From assembly GCF_045277565.1 (NCBI RefSeq), contig NZ_CP123584.1:1736001-1800000 (forward strand): a stretch of DNA of 64,000 bases, read 5' to 3'. How positions within the stretch are numbered: the first letter of the stretch is position 1; every line of letters starts with the position of its first letter. The DNA comes from Aliisedimentitalea scapharcae. Its GTDB lineage: Bacteria; Pseudomonadota; Alphaproteobacteria; Rhodobacterales; Rhodobacteraceae. The notes beneath the pieces are model-generated. The model saw only the letters and a program-made list of their open reading frames with translations, had not been told where the DNA came from and did no database searches. Shown here piece by piece: positions 1-11,564 of the stretch. The position numbers and the translations under genes are program-made.

Positions 1-858
1 GACCCGGACCGCATCATCTGTGGCGCAGGCAGCGACGAAATCATCGCTTTTCTGTGCCAGTGTTTTGCCGGCCCCGGAGACGAGGTGCTGTATACCGAAC
101 ATGGGTTCGCAATGTACCGCATCAGCGCGTTGGCCGCCGGTGCGACGCCTGTCGAAGTGCGCGAGAATGAACGTGTAACGGATGTGACCGCGCTTTTGGC
201 TGGGTGCACCGAGCGCACCAAACTGGTTTTCATCGCCAATCCCAACAACCCGACCGGCACGATGATCAGCGAGGCCGAAGTGGCCCGTCTGGCCGATGGT
301 CTACCCAAAGGAGCACTGTTGGTGCTGGACGGGGCCTATGCCGAATATGTCGAAGGGTTTGATGCCGGCGCGGCCGTGATCAACGCACGCGACAACGTGG
401 TGATGACCCGGACGTTTTCGAAAATCTACGGATTGGGCGGAGCGCGGATCGGCTGGGGCTATGGGCCGCGCGCGCTCATTGATGTGCTGAATCGGGTGCG
501 GGGACCATTTAATGTGTCTGCAACCGCGTTGGCCGGGGCCGAAGCCTCGGTCCGCGACACCGATTACGTGGATCACTGCCGGGCCGAAAACGCCAAATGG
601 CGGACATGGCTGGCCGATGCATTGGCCGAAGTCGGGGTGGCATCGGATACCTCTTGTACCAATTTCATTCTCGCCCGGTTCTCCAGCCAGGCCGAAGCCG
701 AAGCCTGTGATCTCTATCTTCAATCTCAGGGGCTGATCGTGCGCCGCGTGGCCGGATACAATCTGCCGACCGCGTTGCGGATCACCGTCGGAGACACAGA
801 CTCCTGCCGCCGTGTGGCGCAGGCAGTCCGGGATTTCAAGAATGGGGCAGGGGCATGA
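1..858 (+). CDS. hisC: Histidinol-phosphate / aromatic aminotransferase, 5' truncated
   Basis: PLP-dependent class I/II aminotransferase that converts imidazole-acetol phosphate plus glutamate to histidinol phosphate; homologues next to tyrosine-pathway genes often also transaminate aromatic keto acids. The frame is open from base 1, so the N-terminus lies outside the window; 285 residues remain. Visible motifs are NPNNPTGT and TRTFSKIYGLGGARIGW, in which the Lys codon at 421-423 is the Schiff-base lysine. The stop overlaps the next start by four bases (ATGA), so it is probably translationally coupled to the dehydrogenase downstream. That context favours a role in tyrosine or phenylalanine synthesis as well as histidine (inference). 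Confidence 0.93.
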   Translation, partial: DPDRIICGAGSDEIIAFLCQCFAGPGDEVLYTEHGFAMYRISALAAGATPVEVRENERVTDVTALLAGCTERTKLVFIANPNNPTGTMISEAEVARLADGLPKGALLVLDGAYAEYVEGFDAGAAVINARDNVVMTRTFSKIYGLGGARIGWGYGPRALIDVLNRVRGPFNVSATALAGAEASVRDTDYVDHCRAENAKWRTWLADALAEVGVASDTSCTNFILARFSSQAEAEACDLYLQSQGLIVRRVAGYNLPTALRITVGDTDSCRRVAQAVRDFKNGAGA

Positions 859-1778
859 GCAAGCAGATTTACGACCGTGTGGCTTTGATCGGGTTGGGCC
901 TGATTGCGTCGTCGATGTTTTGGGCGATCAAACGGGCAGGGCTGGTCGGCGAAGTCACGGGCTACGCCCGCAGTTCCGAAACCCGCGATACGGCGCGTCG
1001 GATCGGATTGTGCGATCGTGTCTGCGACAGCGCCGCCGAGGCAGCGGAAGGTTCCGACCTGGTGGTCCTGTGTGTTCCCGTGGGTGCCATGGAATCGGTG
1101 ATGAAAGAAATCGCTCCGGTGTTGAAACCCGGCGCGACGATTTCCGATGTCGGGTCGGTCAAACGTCATGTGATCGAAACCGTGCAGCCGCATATTCCAG
1201 AAGGCGTGCATTTCGTCCCGGCCCACCCGTTGGCAGGCACCGAACATTCCGGGCCCGAGGCAGGCTTTGCCGAGTTGTATGACAATCGTTGGTGTCTGCT
1301 GGTGCCGGTGGAAAACTCTGACCCCAAGGCCGTCGCCGCGTTGCGCGGCTTGTGGGAAGGCATGGGGGCCAATGTCGAAGAAATGGAAGCTGACCACCAT
1401 GACCTGGTTCTGGCCGTGACCAGCCATGCGCCGCACCTGATTGCCTATACGATGGTGGGGGTTGCCGATGACCTGCGTCGGGTGACCGACAGCGAAGTGA
1501 TCAAATACTCTGCCGCCGGTTTTCGGGATTTCACCCGGATTGCGGCCTCGGACCCGACCATGTGGCGCGATGTTTTCCTGACGAACAAGGACGCGACTCT
1601 GGAGATCCTGGGGCGGTTCACCGAAGAACTGTTTGCCCTGCAGCGGGCGATCCGCACCGGAGATGGCGACCATCTGTTCGACTATTTCACCCACACCCGG
1701 GCAATCCGACGTGGCATTATCGAGGCGGGCCAGGACACCGACGCTCCGAACTTTGGCCGGGAGCGCGCCAAACCATGA
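855..1778 (+). CDS. tyrC: Prephenate/arogenate (cyclohexadienyl) dehydrogenase
   Basis: NAD(P)-dependent oxidative decarboxylation of prephenate or arogenate in tyrosine biosynthesis; cytoplasmic. The 307-residue protein opens with a Rossmann fold (ALIGLGLIASS at about residues 8-18). It also has the family's HPLAGTEHSGP segment near residue 122 and the SHAPHLIAY helix near residue 190. There is no fused chorismate mutase or ACT domain, so this is the short monofunctional form. It overlaps hisC and the extensin-like gene by ATGA at both ends, giving a three-gene operon. Prephenate versus arogenate preference cannot be read from the sequence; tyrA would be an equally fair symbol. Confidence 0.92.
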   Translation: MSKQIYDRVALIGLGLIASSMFWAIKRAGLVGEVTGYARSSETRDTARRIGLCDRVCDSAAEAAEGSDLVVLCVPVGAMESVMKEIAPVLKPGATISDVGSVKRHVIETVQPHIPEGVHFVPAHPLAGTEHSGPEAGFAELYDNRWCLLVPVENSDPKAVAALRGLWEGMGANVEEMEADHHDLVLAVTSHAPHLIAYTMVGVADDLRRVTDSEVIKYSAAGFRDFTRIAASDPTMWRDVFLTNKDATLEILGRFTEELFALQRAIRTGDGDHLFDYFTHTRAIRRGIIEAGQDTDAPNFGRERAKP

Positions 1779-2692
1779 CGCGCGTCGGGGCATACGCCGT
1801 GTCCCTTGCGGTCGCTCTGGCGGCGCTGCCTTTGGCCGCGGCAGCACCGGAAACGTCTCTGCGCCCTCAGGACCGCGGGGATGGTCCGGTCCTGACCATC
1901 TTCACCAGCGGTGGATCGCCGCTTGCACCGGCGGCTGTTCCGATCCGACCGGTGGTGCGACCCGGCGATCGGGACCCGGTTTTGGCAGCATCTGTAGCTG
2001 CGGCCCCAGTGTCGGATGACGTGGCCGTTGTGAGCCGCCACGCAGCCGGGACACCCGCAGCGACACCATTGATTGCAGACCCGCGCAGCGGGCTTAGCCA
2101 GTCGCCGCGTCCCAATTTACGCCCGGAGGCTGTAGAGCAGGCCGGGTTGTTCACGCGCAAGCGCAAGATGAAGGGATCCGTCTGCAAGGACCCTGACATC
2201 AAGGGCGAAGTGGTCGGACGGGTTCCCGGTAAGCTGAACGGGTGCGGGGTCAAGGACGCGGTTCGGGTAACATCTGTGTCCGGGGTTGCGCTCAGCCAAG
2301 GGGCGATCATGGATTGCGAAACCGCCGCAGCGGTCAAAACCTGGGTCGACAATGCGGTCAAGCCGACGTTCAAACGGCGCGGACCTGTGGTGTCGATGCG
2401 TGTTGCCGCGCATTATTCCTGCCGCACCCGCAACAACCAACCCGGTGGCAAGATTTCAGAGCATGGCAAGGGCAAGGCCATCGACATCTCGGCCTTTACC
2501 ATGAAAGACGGCGAGGTCATCACCGTTCTCAAAGGGTGGCACGAAGGCACGACCCGGCGGATGCTCAGCAAGATCCATGATCGGGCCTGCGGCCCTTTTG
2601 GCACGGTTCTGGGCCCCAAGGCCGACCGATACCATCAGGATCATTTTCATCTGGATACGGCCCGTCATCGCGGTGGACCTTACTGCCGATAG
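1775..2692 (+). CDS. Extensin-like C-terminal domain protein, exported
   Basis: 305-residue exported protein of unknown biochemical role. The ATG at 1775 overlaps the preceding TGA and gives a signal peptide (MTRVGAYAVSLAVALAALPL, then an AAA cleavage region). A low-complexity Pro/Ala-rich linker follows to about residue 125. The C-terminal half is the bacterial extensin-like domain, with HYSCRTRNNQPGGKISEHG, AIDISAF and DHFHLD; this His/Asp pattern resembles D-Ala-D-Ala carboxypeptidase folds of the M15 type, so a murein-related role is plausible but unproven. A frame extending further upstream exists but lies inside tyrC and lacks the signal peptide, so I rejected that start. Confidence 0.85.
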   Translation: MTRVGAYAVSLAVALAALPLAAAAPETSLRPQDRGDGPVLTIFTSGGSPLAPAAVPIRPVVRPGDRDPVLAASVAAAPVSDDVAVVSRHAAGTPAATPLIADPRSGLSQSPRPNLRPEAVEQAGLFTRKRKMKGSVCKDPDIKGEVVGRVPGKLNGCGVKDAVRVTSVSGVALSQGAIMDCETAAAVKTWVDNAVKPTFKRRGPVVSMRVAAHYSCRTRNNQPGGKISEHGKGKAIDISAFTMKDGEVITVLKGWHEGTTRRMLSKIHDRACGPFGTVLGPKADRYHQDHFHLDTARHRGGPYCR

Positions 2693-2698
2693 ATCAGA

Positions 2699-3700
2699 TC
2701 AGCGCAGGATCAGACGTGGTGCAGGTCCCAACGGCAGTGGCCCCAGCGCGACATATCCGTCGCGAAAATTCAGCTGCACATCCAGCGTATTTGGGTTGCC
2801 ACCCAGCCCGGCCATCATGCCCAGCACGCGTTCGGCGGGTTCAACGGCCCGCGCAGGCAGCGCACCTGCGGTTTCCGCCATCCGCAGCATATCCCGCCAA
2901 TTTTCGGCCTTCAGCATGATCGCGCCGGTTGGCACACCCTGATCATCCACCTGCAGTTCACCGGTTGCGCGGATGCGCAATACGCCCCAATGGGCGTCAA
3001 TCTGTTTCAGGGAAATCGCGCGGGGTTGGGGGCGTGCGGTCTCCAGAGCGGTACGGTCCCATGGGCGGTCAAACGTGATCGTCGCCTGCAAGGTCAACGC
3101 ATCGAACCGATCAGGCAACCGGTTGTCCGACCCCATCAGAGTTCGGATCTTGGTTCCGGGTTGGAACCCCTGGGCCGTCAGGTCAATGGCGTAATCCTGT
3201 GGGGGGTCCAGTTGTTGCATCTGCAAATGCAGCGTCTGGGCCGCAGTGACCGTGGATTGCTCCTGACGAATGGACCAGTCATCTGATGTCAAAGCCAGAT
3301 CTTCCAACTCCAGGGCCAGCCCCGGCGCCAGAGACAATTGCGCCATCATGTCCTGGGCCAAAATAGTCACCGTCTGGTCAAAATAGCTGAGCAGCTGGGG
3401 CGTTTGTGCAAATCGCATCGTTTGGCGTCCGGGCCAGATCGCCGGGCTGTCCAGGCTGAGCCAATCCGCCCGCCAGGCAACGCCGGTCACCGGGTCCGCC
3501 AACACCGGATGTTCGATCCGGGTGACATGGCGCAGCGGATACCCATGGCCTGACATCTCGGCATATTCAGCCTGCCATCCCTTGTTTTCCTGGGTTGTGA
3601 ACCAACCTTGAAGGCCGCCACGCAGCCCATATCCGGCCGCAACCCAATAGAGTGACCACAGGATGGCCATCGCAACACAAAGTTTTCCCAGTCGGATCAT
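2699..3700 (-). CDS. DUF2125 domain protein, membrane-anchored
   Basis: 333-residue protein of the DUF2125 family, common in Rhodobacterales and Rhizobiales, function unknown. The start MIRLGKLCVAMAILWSLYWV at 3700 provides an N-terminal membrane anchor or uncleaved signal (residues about 7-25); the rest is beta-rich and predicted periplasmic. A longer frame to 3850 would run back through the start of the divergent gamma-glutamylcyclotransferase gene and adds a basic, unconserved-looking extension, so it was rejected. Its stop lies six bases from the convergent extensin-like gene. Confidence 0.8.
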   Translation of the reverse strand: MIRLGKLCVAMAILWSLYWVAAGYGLRGGLQGWFTTQENKGWQAEYAEMSGHGYPLRHVTRIEHPVLADPVTGVAWRADWLSLDSPAIWPGRQTMRFAQTPQLLSYFDQTVTILAQDMMAQLSLAPGLALELEDLALTSDDWSIRQEQSTVTAAQTLHLQMQQLDPPQDYAIDLTAQGFQPGTKIRTLMGSDNRLPDRFDALTLQATITFDRPWDRTALETARPQPRAISLKQIDAHWGVLRIRATGELQVDDQGVPTGAIMLKAENWRDMLRMAETAGALPARAVEPAERVLGMMAGLGGNPNTLDVQLNFRDGYVALGPLPLGPAPRLILR

Positions 3701-3766
3701 GCTCGCGCCCCTTTTGCCCAAAGGTTTTTTGCTGTTTATAGGGCGAAACCTAGAAGGACCAGCAAG

Positions 3767-4309
3767 ATGACGATGTGGGTATTTGGATATGGGTCGCTTT
3801 TGTGGAACCCCGGCTTTCCGGTGGCGCGGCGCGAAGTGGCGCGGCTGCATGGGTTTGCGCGGTCATTTTGCATGACGTCGATCCATCATCGCGGTACTGA
3901 AACTGACCCGGGTCTGGTTTTGGCGCTCGACGAAGTGGCCGATGCCCATTGCAAAGGATTGGCCCTGGCGGTTGCCGCCGGGCACGAGGAACAGACCCTC
4001 GCAGACCTGCGCGAACGGGAGCTGATTTCGTCAGCCTATGTTGAACGCGATTTGGGCGTGCAACTGGACAATGGCAACGTGGTTACTGCGGTTACCTATG
4101 TGATTGACCCGCGTCACGAACAATACTGTGGCGGAATGCCATTGGAAGAACAGGCGCATATCATTGCTACGGCTGTTGGCGGGCGTGGACCCAATACGGA
4201 ATACCTGTATAACACGGCCGAGCATCTGGCCGAGATCGGGTTGAGCGATCCGGATCTGGATTGGCTGATGGCACGGGTCCGGGCGCTTACCTCTGTAAAT
4301 ACGGCATAA
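3767..4309 (+). CDS. Gamma-glutamylcyclotransferase, ChaC-like
   Basis: 180-residue cytoplasmic enzyme of the ChaC branch, which cleaves glutathione to 5-oxoproline and Cys-Gly. The diagnostic YGSL loop sits at the N-terminus (FGYGSLLWNPGF, residues about 6-17), followed by the R-x-x-x-R and GLVLALD elements expected for the fold. Divergent from the DUF2125 gene with a 66-base gap that should hold both promoters. Downstream lies a pair of overlapping inverted repeats, then the ExbB-like gene. Confidence 0.88.
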   Translation: MTMWVFGYGSLLWNPGFPVARREVARLHGFARSFCMTSIHHRGTETDPGLVLALDEVADAHCKGLALAVAAGHEEQTLADLRERELISSAYVERDLGVQLDNGNVVTAVTYVIDPRHEQYCGGMPLEEQAHIIATAVGGRGPNTEYLYNTAEHLAEIGLSDPDLDWLMARVRALTSVNTA

Positions 4310-4317
4310 ACTCTTGG

Positions 4318-4357
4318 CTCTTTGAGGTTAATGCGGGTAACCTCTGGCCTCAAAGAG
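4318..4357. repeat. Two mutually exclusive hairpins before the ExbB-like gene
   Basis: CTCTTTGAGG (4318-4327) pairs perfectly with CCTCAAAGAG (4348-4357). Inside it GAGGTTA (4324-4330) pairs perfectly with TAACCTC (4338-4344). The two stems share bases 4324-4327, so they cannot form together. No T-run follows, so this is not a standard terminator. It lies in the 74-base gap before the ExbB-like start and could be a leader switch or an mRNA stabiliser. Confidence 0.55.
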
Positions 4358-4383
4358 CAGTTACAGCGTCAGGAGCTGAGCGC

Positions 4384-5583
4384 ATGGCGCAGCCAGACCA
4401 AAAAACCAGGCCCCAGTTCACGCAACCGATCCGTCAGGTTGTCCTGATGACGATCTCCTTTGGGCTGGCCGGGGGCGGGGCCTTTCTCGCACTGCCGAGC
4501 GTGCTTCCGGTTTTTGAAGCCAACCTGTGGTTGAACGGGTTCATCGTCCTGGTGTTTGTCATCGGCTTGCTGGCCTGTTTCTGGCAGGTTCGCCAACTGA
4601 TGGTGTCGGTGCGGTGGATCGAACGCTTTGCCAGCGGGGTAACCGACCACTCCAATCTGCCACCGCAATTGCTGGCACCTCTTGCGTCGCTGCTCAGATC
4701 GCGCGGGGCGCGGATGCAGCTGAATTCCACTTCGACCCGTTCGATCCTGGATTCCGTTGCCACCCGGATTGATGAAGAGCGTGAAATCACGCGGTATATC
4801 GTCAACCTTCTCATCTTTCTGGGTCTGCTGGGCACCTTCTATGGTTTGGCCACCACTGTTCCGGCGGTGGTTGATACCATTCGCAGCCTGGCCCCCCAGG
4901 AGGGCGAAGGTGGGTTGGCGGTGTTCAACCGGCTGATGACCGGGTTGGAGGCCCAGTTGGGCGGCATGGGCGTTGCGTTTGCATCGTCGTTGCTGGGGCT
5001 TGCCGGGTCATTGTTGCTGGGGTTGCTCGAGCTGTTTGCCGGACATGGTCAGAACCGGTTCTATCGCGAGCTTGAAGAATGGCTGAGTTCGATTACCCGG
5101 GTGTCATTTTCCTCGGGCGAGGAAGGCGCAGGCGAGTCTGGAGTCGTGACCGAAGTTTTGGATCACATGACCGAACAGATGGATGCCCTGCGTCACATGT
5201 TCGTTCAATCCGCCGAAGGGCGGGATGCCGTGAACCATCGGTTGACCGATCTGGTCGAATCCATTGGACGTATGAATGAACGTCAGGAACAGAACGAAGG
5301 GGTACAGCTGGGTCTGGAGCGGGTCGCCGTGGGTCAGGAACGGCTGATCGAATTGCTGCGCAACCAGCCCCAGAACGAAGGGTTGGATGCCGAAAGCAGG
5401 ATGCGTCTGCGGTCAATCGATGTCCAGATGCTGCGCATTCTGGAAGAGATTTCGGCCGGTCGCCAAGAGAGCCTGGCCGAATTGCGCAAGGATATAGATC
5501 TTTTGGTCAAGGCGATGTCGGTGCCACGTGGCCGAGGACGACAATCCCAGACACCGCCCGATCCAGACAGCAGCGGATTGTAA
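4384..5583 (+). CDS. MotA/TolQ/ExbB-type proton channel subunit with cytoplasmic tail
   Basis: 399-residue inner-membrane protein of the MotA/TolQ/ExbB superfamily. The ATG at 4384 follows a good ribosome binding site (AGGAG at 4371). Four membrane segments are visible at about residues 18-40, 48-70, 138-160 and 195-222; the third contains IFLGLLGTFYGLATTVP, the channel helix of the superfamily. A Gln/Glu-rich helical tail of about 160 residues follows, longer than in TolQ or ExbB. Three bases downstream starts the OmpA/MotB-like partner, so the two should form one ion-driven complex spanning membrane and murein. ZorA of Zorya defence has a similar layout, but no ZorC, D or E genes are present. 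Confidence 0.87.
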   Translation: MAQPDQKTRPQFTQPIRQVVLMTISFGLAGGGAFLALPSVLPVFEANLWLNGFIVLVFVIGLLACFWQVRQLMVSVRWIERFASGVTDHSNLPPQLLAPLASLLRSRGARMQLNSTSTRSILDSVATRIDEEREITRYIVNLLIFLGLLGTFYGLATTVPAVVDTIRSLAPQEGEGGLAVFNRLMTGLEAQLGGMGVAFASSLLGLAGSLLLGLLELFAGHGQNRFYRELEEWLSSITRVSFSSGEEGAGESGVVTEVLDHMTEQMDALRHMFVQSAEGRDAVNHRLTDLVESIGRMNERQEQNEGVQLGLERVAVGQERLIELLRNQPQNEGLDAESRMRLRSIDVQMLRILEEISAGRQESLAELRKDIDLLVKAMSVPRGRGRQSQTPPDPDSSGL

Positions 5584-5586
5584 CCC

Positions 5587-7983
5587 ATGGCGCTGTCACG
5601 ACGCACCGGGCAAAGGTTCCAGGGGTCGATTTGGCCCGGGTTCGTGGATGCGATGACCGGTCTGTTGCTGGTCCTGATGTTCGTACTGACCATCTTTATG
5701 GTGGTTCAGTTCGTGCTGCAGGAGACCATTACCGGACAGGAAAGCGAATTGGACGAACTGTCCGCCGAGGTCAGCGCATTGGCCAGCGCGCTGGGGTTGG
5801 AAGAACGCGAGAGCAATCAGCTGGAGGCCCGGCTGGGCGCGCTGAACACGACGTTGAACACGACACAAAGCGACCTGGATCAGGCCCGGAGCCAATTGCA
5901 GGATCAGAGCACACTGATCGCGGCCTTGACCGGAGAACGGGATCGCCAGGCCGAGGCTTTGGAAACAGCGCGCAGCCAGATCACCGATTTTGAAGCCCAG
6001 GTGGCGGTGCTTTTGGCTGATCAAACTACCGCACGCGACAGCATCGCGGCATTGCAGCAACAGCGCGAAGATCTCGAAACCGCTCGTTCCGCGTTGGAAG
6101 GTGAACGCGATTCACTGAATCTGGCTCTGGCACAAAGCCGATCAGAAATCGACGTGCAGGTTGAACAGGCCCGCCTGGCAGCGGCCAAGCGAGAGGCAAT
6201 GGAGGCGTTGATTGCGGATCTGCAAAACCAGAGCGAGACACAGGAAAGCCAATTGTCCGAACGCCAGGCCCGACTGGAGGCCTTGCAGGAAGATCTGACG
6301 ACCGAACAGGCGGCGCGCCTGGCTGAAGCTGCCGCAGCCGAGGCGTTGCGAGACAAGCTGACAAATGCGGATGCCGAGCTGACAGCCATGACTCTCGCGC
6401 TCGAAGCGCAACGGCAAGAGGCCGAAGATACACTGACCCTCCTGGCAGCCTCCAAGGCGGCAGAAGACGCGTTGCACGCGCGGTTGTCCGACCTGTTGTC
6501 TCAGATCGACGCAGCGCAGGCACAATTGTCGGACCGCGATGAGTTGGCCGAACGGCTGACCCGGGTTCTGTCTCAGATGGAAACCCGCCAGTCGGAAACC
6601 GCCCAGAAGATCTCAGCGTTGGAGGTCGAGCTTAATCGGGTGCGCAGGGATGCCACTCAAACCCGCGATGACCTGTCCGCGCAACTAACCGCGGCGCGTG
6701 CAGATGCAGCGCAAACCCGTGATGCGTTAAAGGCGGAGCTGGCACGGCAACAGGCCGTAACAGTTCAGACCCAATCCCAATACGAAGAACGGTTGGCGCA
6801 GGTTCAGGCGGATCATGCCGCCGCGCGGGCGTCGTTGGAAGCCGAACTGGCCGGTGCCCTGGCCGAGGCTGACGCCGCCGAACGCGCGTTGCGGGATCGG
6901 TTGGCCGCTGTTCAGGCCGAAGCCGACGCCACCCGGTCACGGTTGGGTGCGGAATTGGCTGCGACAAAATCCGAGCTGGAAAATGTGCGCAATTCGGCCA
7001 GCGCCACGGCGGCAGATCGGGCCAGCGTCGAAGAACGGTTGCTGGCCGCATTGGATTCGCTGGAACGTGCCCAGGCCGCAGCATCAGAAAACGACGTGTT
7101 GCAATCTCGGCTGGCCGCCGCGCTTGCGGCGCAGGAGACAGCCGAAACCGCGGCAACCGGAAATTTGAGCCTGGCCGAACAGCGGGCTGTTTTGCTGGCC
7201 CAAGCGCGGGCGGCATTGGCTGAGGAACAGGAAATCGCGTCAGAAGCACAGCGCCAGACAGCGCTGTTGAATCAGCAGGTCGCTGCGCTGAGGTCTCAGT
7301 TGGGCAGCTTGCAGGCCCTTCTGGATGACTACAAGGAACGGGATGTTTCGGCGCGTGTGCAGTTGCAGACATTGGGGCAGGATCTGAATACCGCTTTGGC
7401 CCGGGCTGCATCCGAAGAACGCAAGCGGCGGATTCTGGAAGAGGCGGATCGCAAACGGCTGGAGGCGGAGGCATTGGCCCTGGAGGCCGAAGCCAAGGCA
7501 TTGGCCGAAGAAAAGAAGGATCTGGAGCGCTATCGTTCAGAGTTTTTTGGGCGGTTGCGTGAGGTGTTGGGCAACCAGGAAGGGGTTCGCATTCAGGGGG
7601 ACCGGTTTGTGTTCTCGTCCGAAGTGCTGTTCCCACCGGGCGGGGCCGAGCTGTCCGTGGAGGGCGAAGTCGAGATTGCCAAAATCGCGGGTATTCTGCG
7701 CGGCGTTGCAGATGAGATTCCAGAAGGTATTGATTGGGTGATCCGCGTGGATGGGCACACAGACAATACGCCGCTGGTGGGGCATGCAAAATTTGCGGAC
7801 AATTGGGAGCTGAGCCAGGGTCGCGCGCTTTCGGTGGTCCGGTTCATGGTCGAATGGCTGGGCATTCCGCCCGAACGTCTGTCGGCCAACGGTTTTGGGG
7901 AATATCAACCGATCAACCGGTCGGACACCGCACAGGCGCGGGCTCAGAACCGCCGGATCGAATTGAAGCTGACCGAAAAATAG
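5587..7983 (+). CDS. MotB/OmpA-type protein with very long coiled coil
   Basis: 798 residues. A single N-terminal membrane helix (WPGFVDAMTGLLLVLMF, residues 16-32) carries Asp21 in the position of the proton-binding aspartate of MotB and ZorB. Residues about 45-650 are an almost uninterrupted Ala/Glu/Gln/Arg heptad coiled coil. The C-terminal 145 residues form an OmpA-type peptidoglycan-binding domain (VDGHTDNTP, NWELSQGRA, and a final QNRRIEL). It is the presumed stator partner of the ExbB-like protein encoded three bases upstream. A coil this long could reach far across the periplasm. Partial internal repetition (AQTRD- and ERDSL-like units) is visible. Probably a structural or motor complex of the envelope; substrate unknown. 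Confidence 0.87.
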   Translation: MALSRRTGQRFQGSIWPGFVDAMTGLLLVLMFVLTIFMVVQFVLQETITGQESELDELSAEVSALASALGLEERESNQLEARLGALNTTLNTTQSDLDQARSQLQDQSTLIAALTGERDRQAEALETARSQITDFEAQVAVLLADQTTARDSIAALQQQREDLETARSALEGERDSLNLALAQSRSEIDVQVEQARLAAAKREAMEALIADLQNQSETQESQLSERQARLEALQEDLTTEQAARLAEAAAAEALRDKLTNADAELTAMTLALEAQRQEAEDTLTLLAASKAAEDALHARLSDLLSQIDAAQAQLSDRDELAERLTRVLSQMETRQSETAQKISALEVELNRVRRDATQTRDDLSAQLTAARADAAQTRDALKAELARQQAVTVQTQSQYEERLAQVQADHAAARASLEAELAGALAEADAAERALRDRLAAVQAEADATRSRLGAELAATKSELENVRNSASATAADRASVEERLLAALDSLERAQAAASENDVLQSRLAAALAAQETAETAATGNLSLAEQRAVLLAQARAALAEEQEIASEAQRQTALLNQQVAALRSQLGSLQALLDDYKERDVSARVQLQTLGQDLNTALARAASEERKRRILEEADRKRLEAEALALEAEAKALAEEKKDLERYRSEFFGRLREVLGNQEGVRIQGDRFVFSSEVLFPPGGAELSVEGEVEIAKIAGILRGVADEIPEGIDWVIRVDGHTDNTPLVGHAKFADNWELSQGRALSVVRFMVEWLGIPPERLSANGFGEYQPINRSDTAQARAQNRRIELKLTEK

Positions 7984-8054
7984 CTGCGAAGGCTGGCCGG
8001 GGGGCTCCCGCCAGGTTGGTCTGCATTGACATGCATCCAAACCCGTTGGGCCGG

Positions 8055-8092
8055 GCCGCGTTTGGCCAGCCTGACGTCTGGCCAAACGCGGC
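8055..8092. terminator. 15-bp perfect inverted repeat between convergent genes
   Basis: Bases 8055-8069 pair without mismatch with 8078-8092 across an 8-base loop. It sits between the convergent OmpA-like and M23 genes. No T-run follows on either strand, so it may be a rho-assisted or bidirectional stop, or a 3'-end stabiliser. Confidence 0.6.
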
Positions 8093-8167
8093 GGGCGCAG
8101 GTGGTTGGGTCTGTGCAAATCGGGAGGGGTGTGCGTCCAACCTGGATTCGGGTGGGGCGCAAGACCT

Positions 8168-9150
8168 TTAGGGCAGGGTCAGGGTAACCTCTGTTCGGTC
8201 AATCAGGGTTCCGTTGCGTGTCATGGTGACCGATCCGAGGTAGCGCCCGGTGGGCCAGACATCGACCCTGCGGCGCTTGCCTGTGGCGCGAAAGAACTGA
8301 GCCTTTGATTTTTCCAGCTGTGCCACATGGCTGGCAAATGGTCCGTCTGGCCCATCGATGGTCAGTCGTAATACATCTCCGGCTTGACCTCCATAAGCAT
8401 ATCCCCACAGCACCAGCGCGTCATCGGTTTCTGTGAGAGTGATCTGATTTGCGCGTCCGGATTTGATGTCGTCATAGGTGGGAAGTTTATTGGCGAACCC
8501 TGCGCCGATCAGGCCGCCTGGTGTATAGTGGGGGAGGTCCTTCCACAGGTGGGGACCTGACAGCGAACAGCCGGTGTCTGACCGGGTCGACGGGGATGCG
8601 GGGGCAAAGGGGTCCACAATCTTGCCATTACGGCGCACCACAAGTTCCAGGTGCGGAAACTGGGTGTTGCCGGACAATCCGACCTGTCCCAGCGCCGTGC
8701 CTGCGGTAACCTGCTGGCCCTGTTCGACCAGGATCGAGCCGCGTTTGAGATGGCAGTATTGGGTTTCCCAGCCGTCAGCATGCACAAGGGCGACCCCATT
8801 GCCGCACCCTTTATCCTTGACCAGATGGCGGTTGGCGGCATTCACGATTTGATCCGGCATACCGTCGCGCAGGGCACGGACGACGCCGGGTGCCGCGGCG
8901 ACTATGGTCACGCCGCGCGTCATGTCCGTCAGATAGGGCAGGGCATAATCTGTCCCTGTATGACCGTCATAGCTGAGTGTGCCACAGCTGAAGTCCATGG
9001 CACCGGGACCGGGGTCATGATCGACGAATTGCTGGATATAGCAATCGTCATCCAATGTGCATTCTATCGGTTGGTCGAGACGAAAATCGCTCGCGGCCAC
9101 GGGGGCTGCGAGCGACAGAAGCAAACTACACAGTGAAACAACCAGACGCA

Positions 9151-9151
<1 letters not shown>
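8168..9151 (-). CDS. M23 (LytM-type) metallopeptidase, exported
   Basis: 327-residue exported protein. The start at 9151 (MRLVVSLCSLLLSLAAPVAA) is a clear signal peptide. The LytM domain lies in the middle: GHTGTDYALP supplies the first His and Asp ligands, QYCHLKRGS and FPHLELVVRRNGK supply the later histidines. The C-terminal 110 residues are a beta-rich domain of unknown type. The ligand set looks complete, so murein endopeptidase activity is expected rather than a degenerate regulator role. The start codon shares bases with the clpA stop (TGATG), implying translation by reinitiation after clpA; that coupling of a cytoplasmic unfoldase to a periplasmic murein hydrolase is unusual. Confidence 0.88.
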
Positions 9152-11484
<2,333 letters not shown>

Positions 11485-11564
11485 GCTCCTTCCGTATTGG
11501 GTCGGCCGGGGGATTCGCGCGTGTCGGTTCCCCCCGGAACCAACCATGACCTCATAGTGTTAGA

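Noticed and set aside
4384..7983. Zorya anti-phage system
   Set aside because: Only ZorA/ZorB-like parts are present; no ZorC, ZorD or ZorE gene lies on either side, and the neighbours are housekeeping genes.
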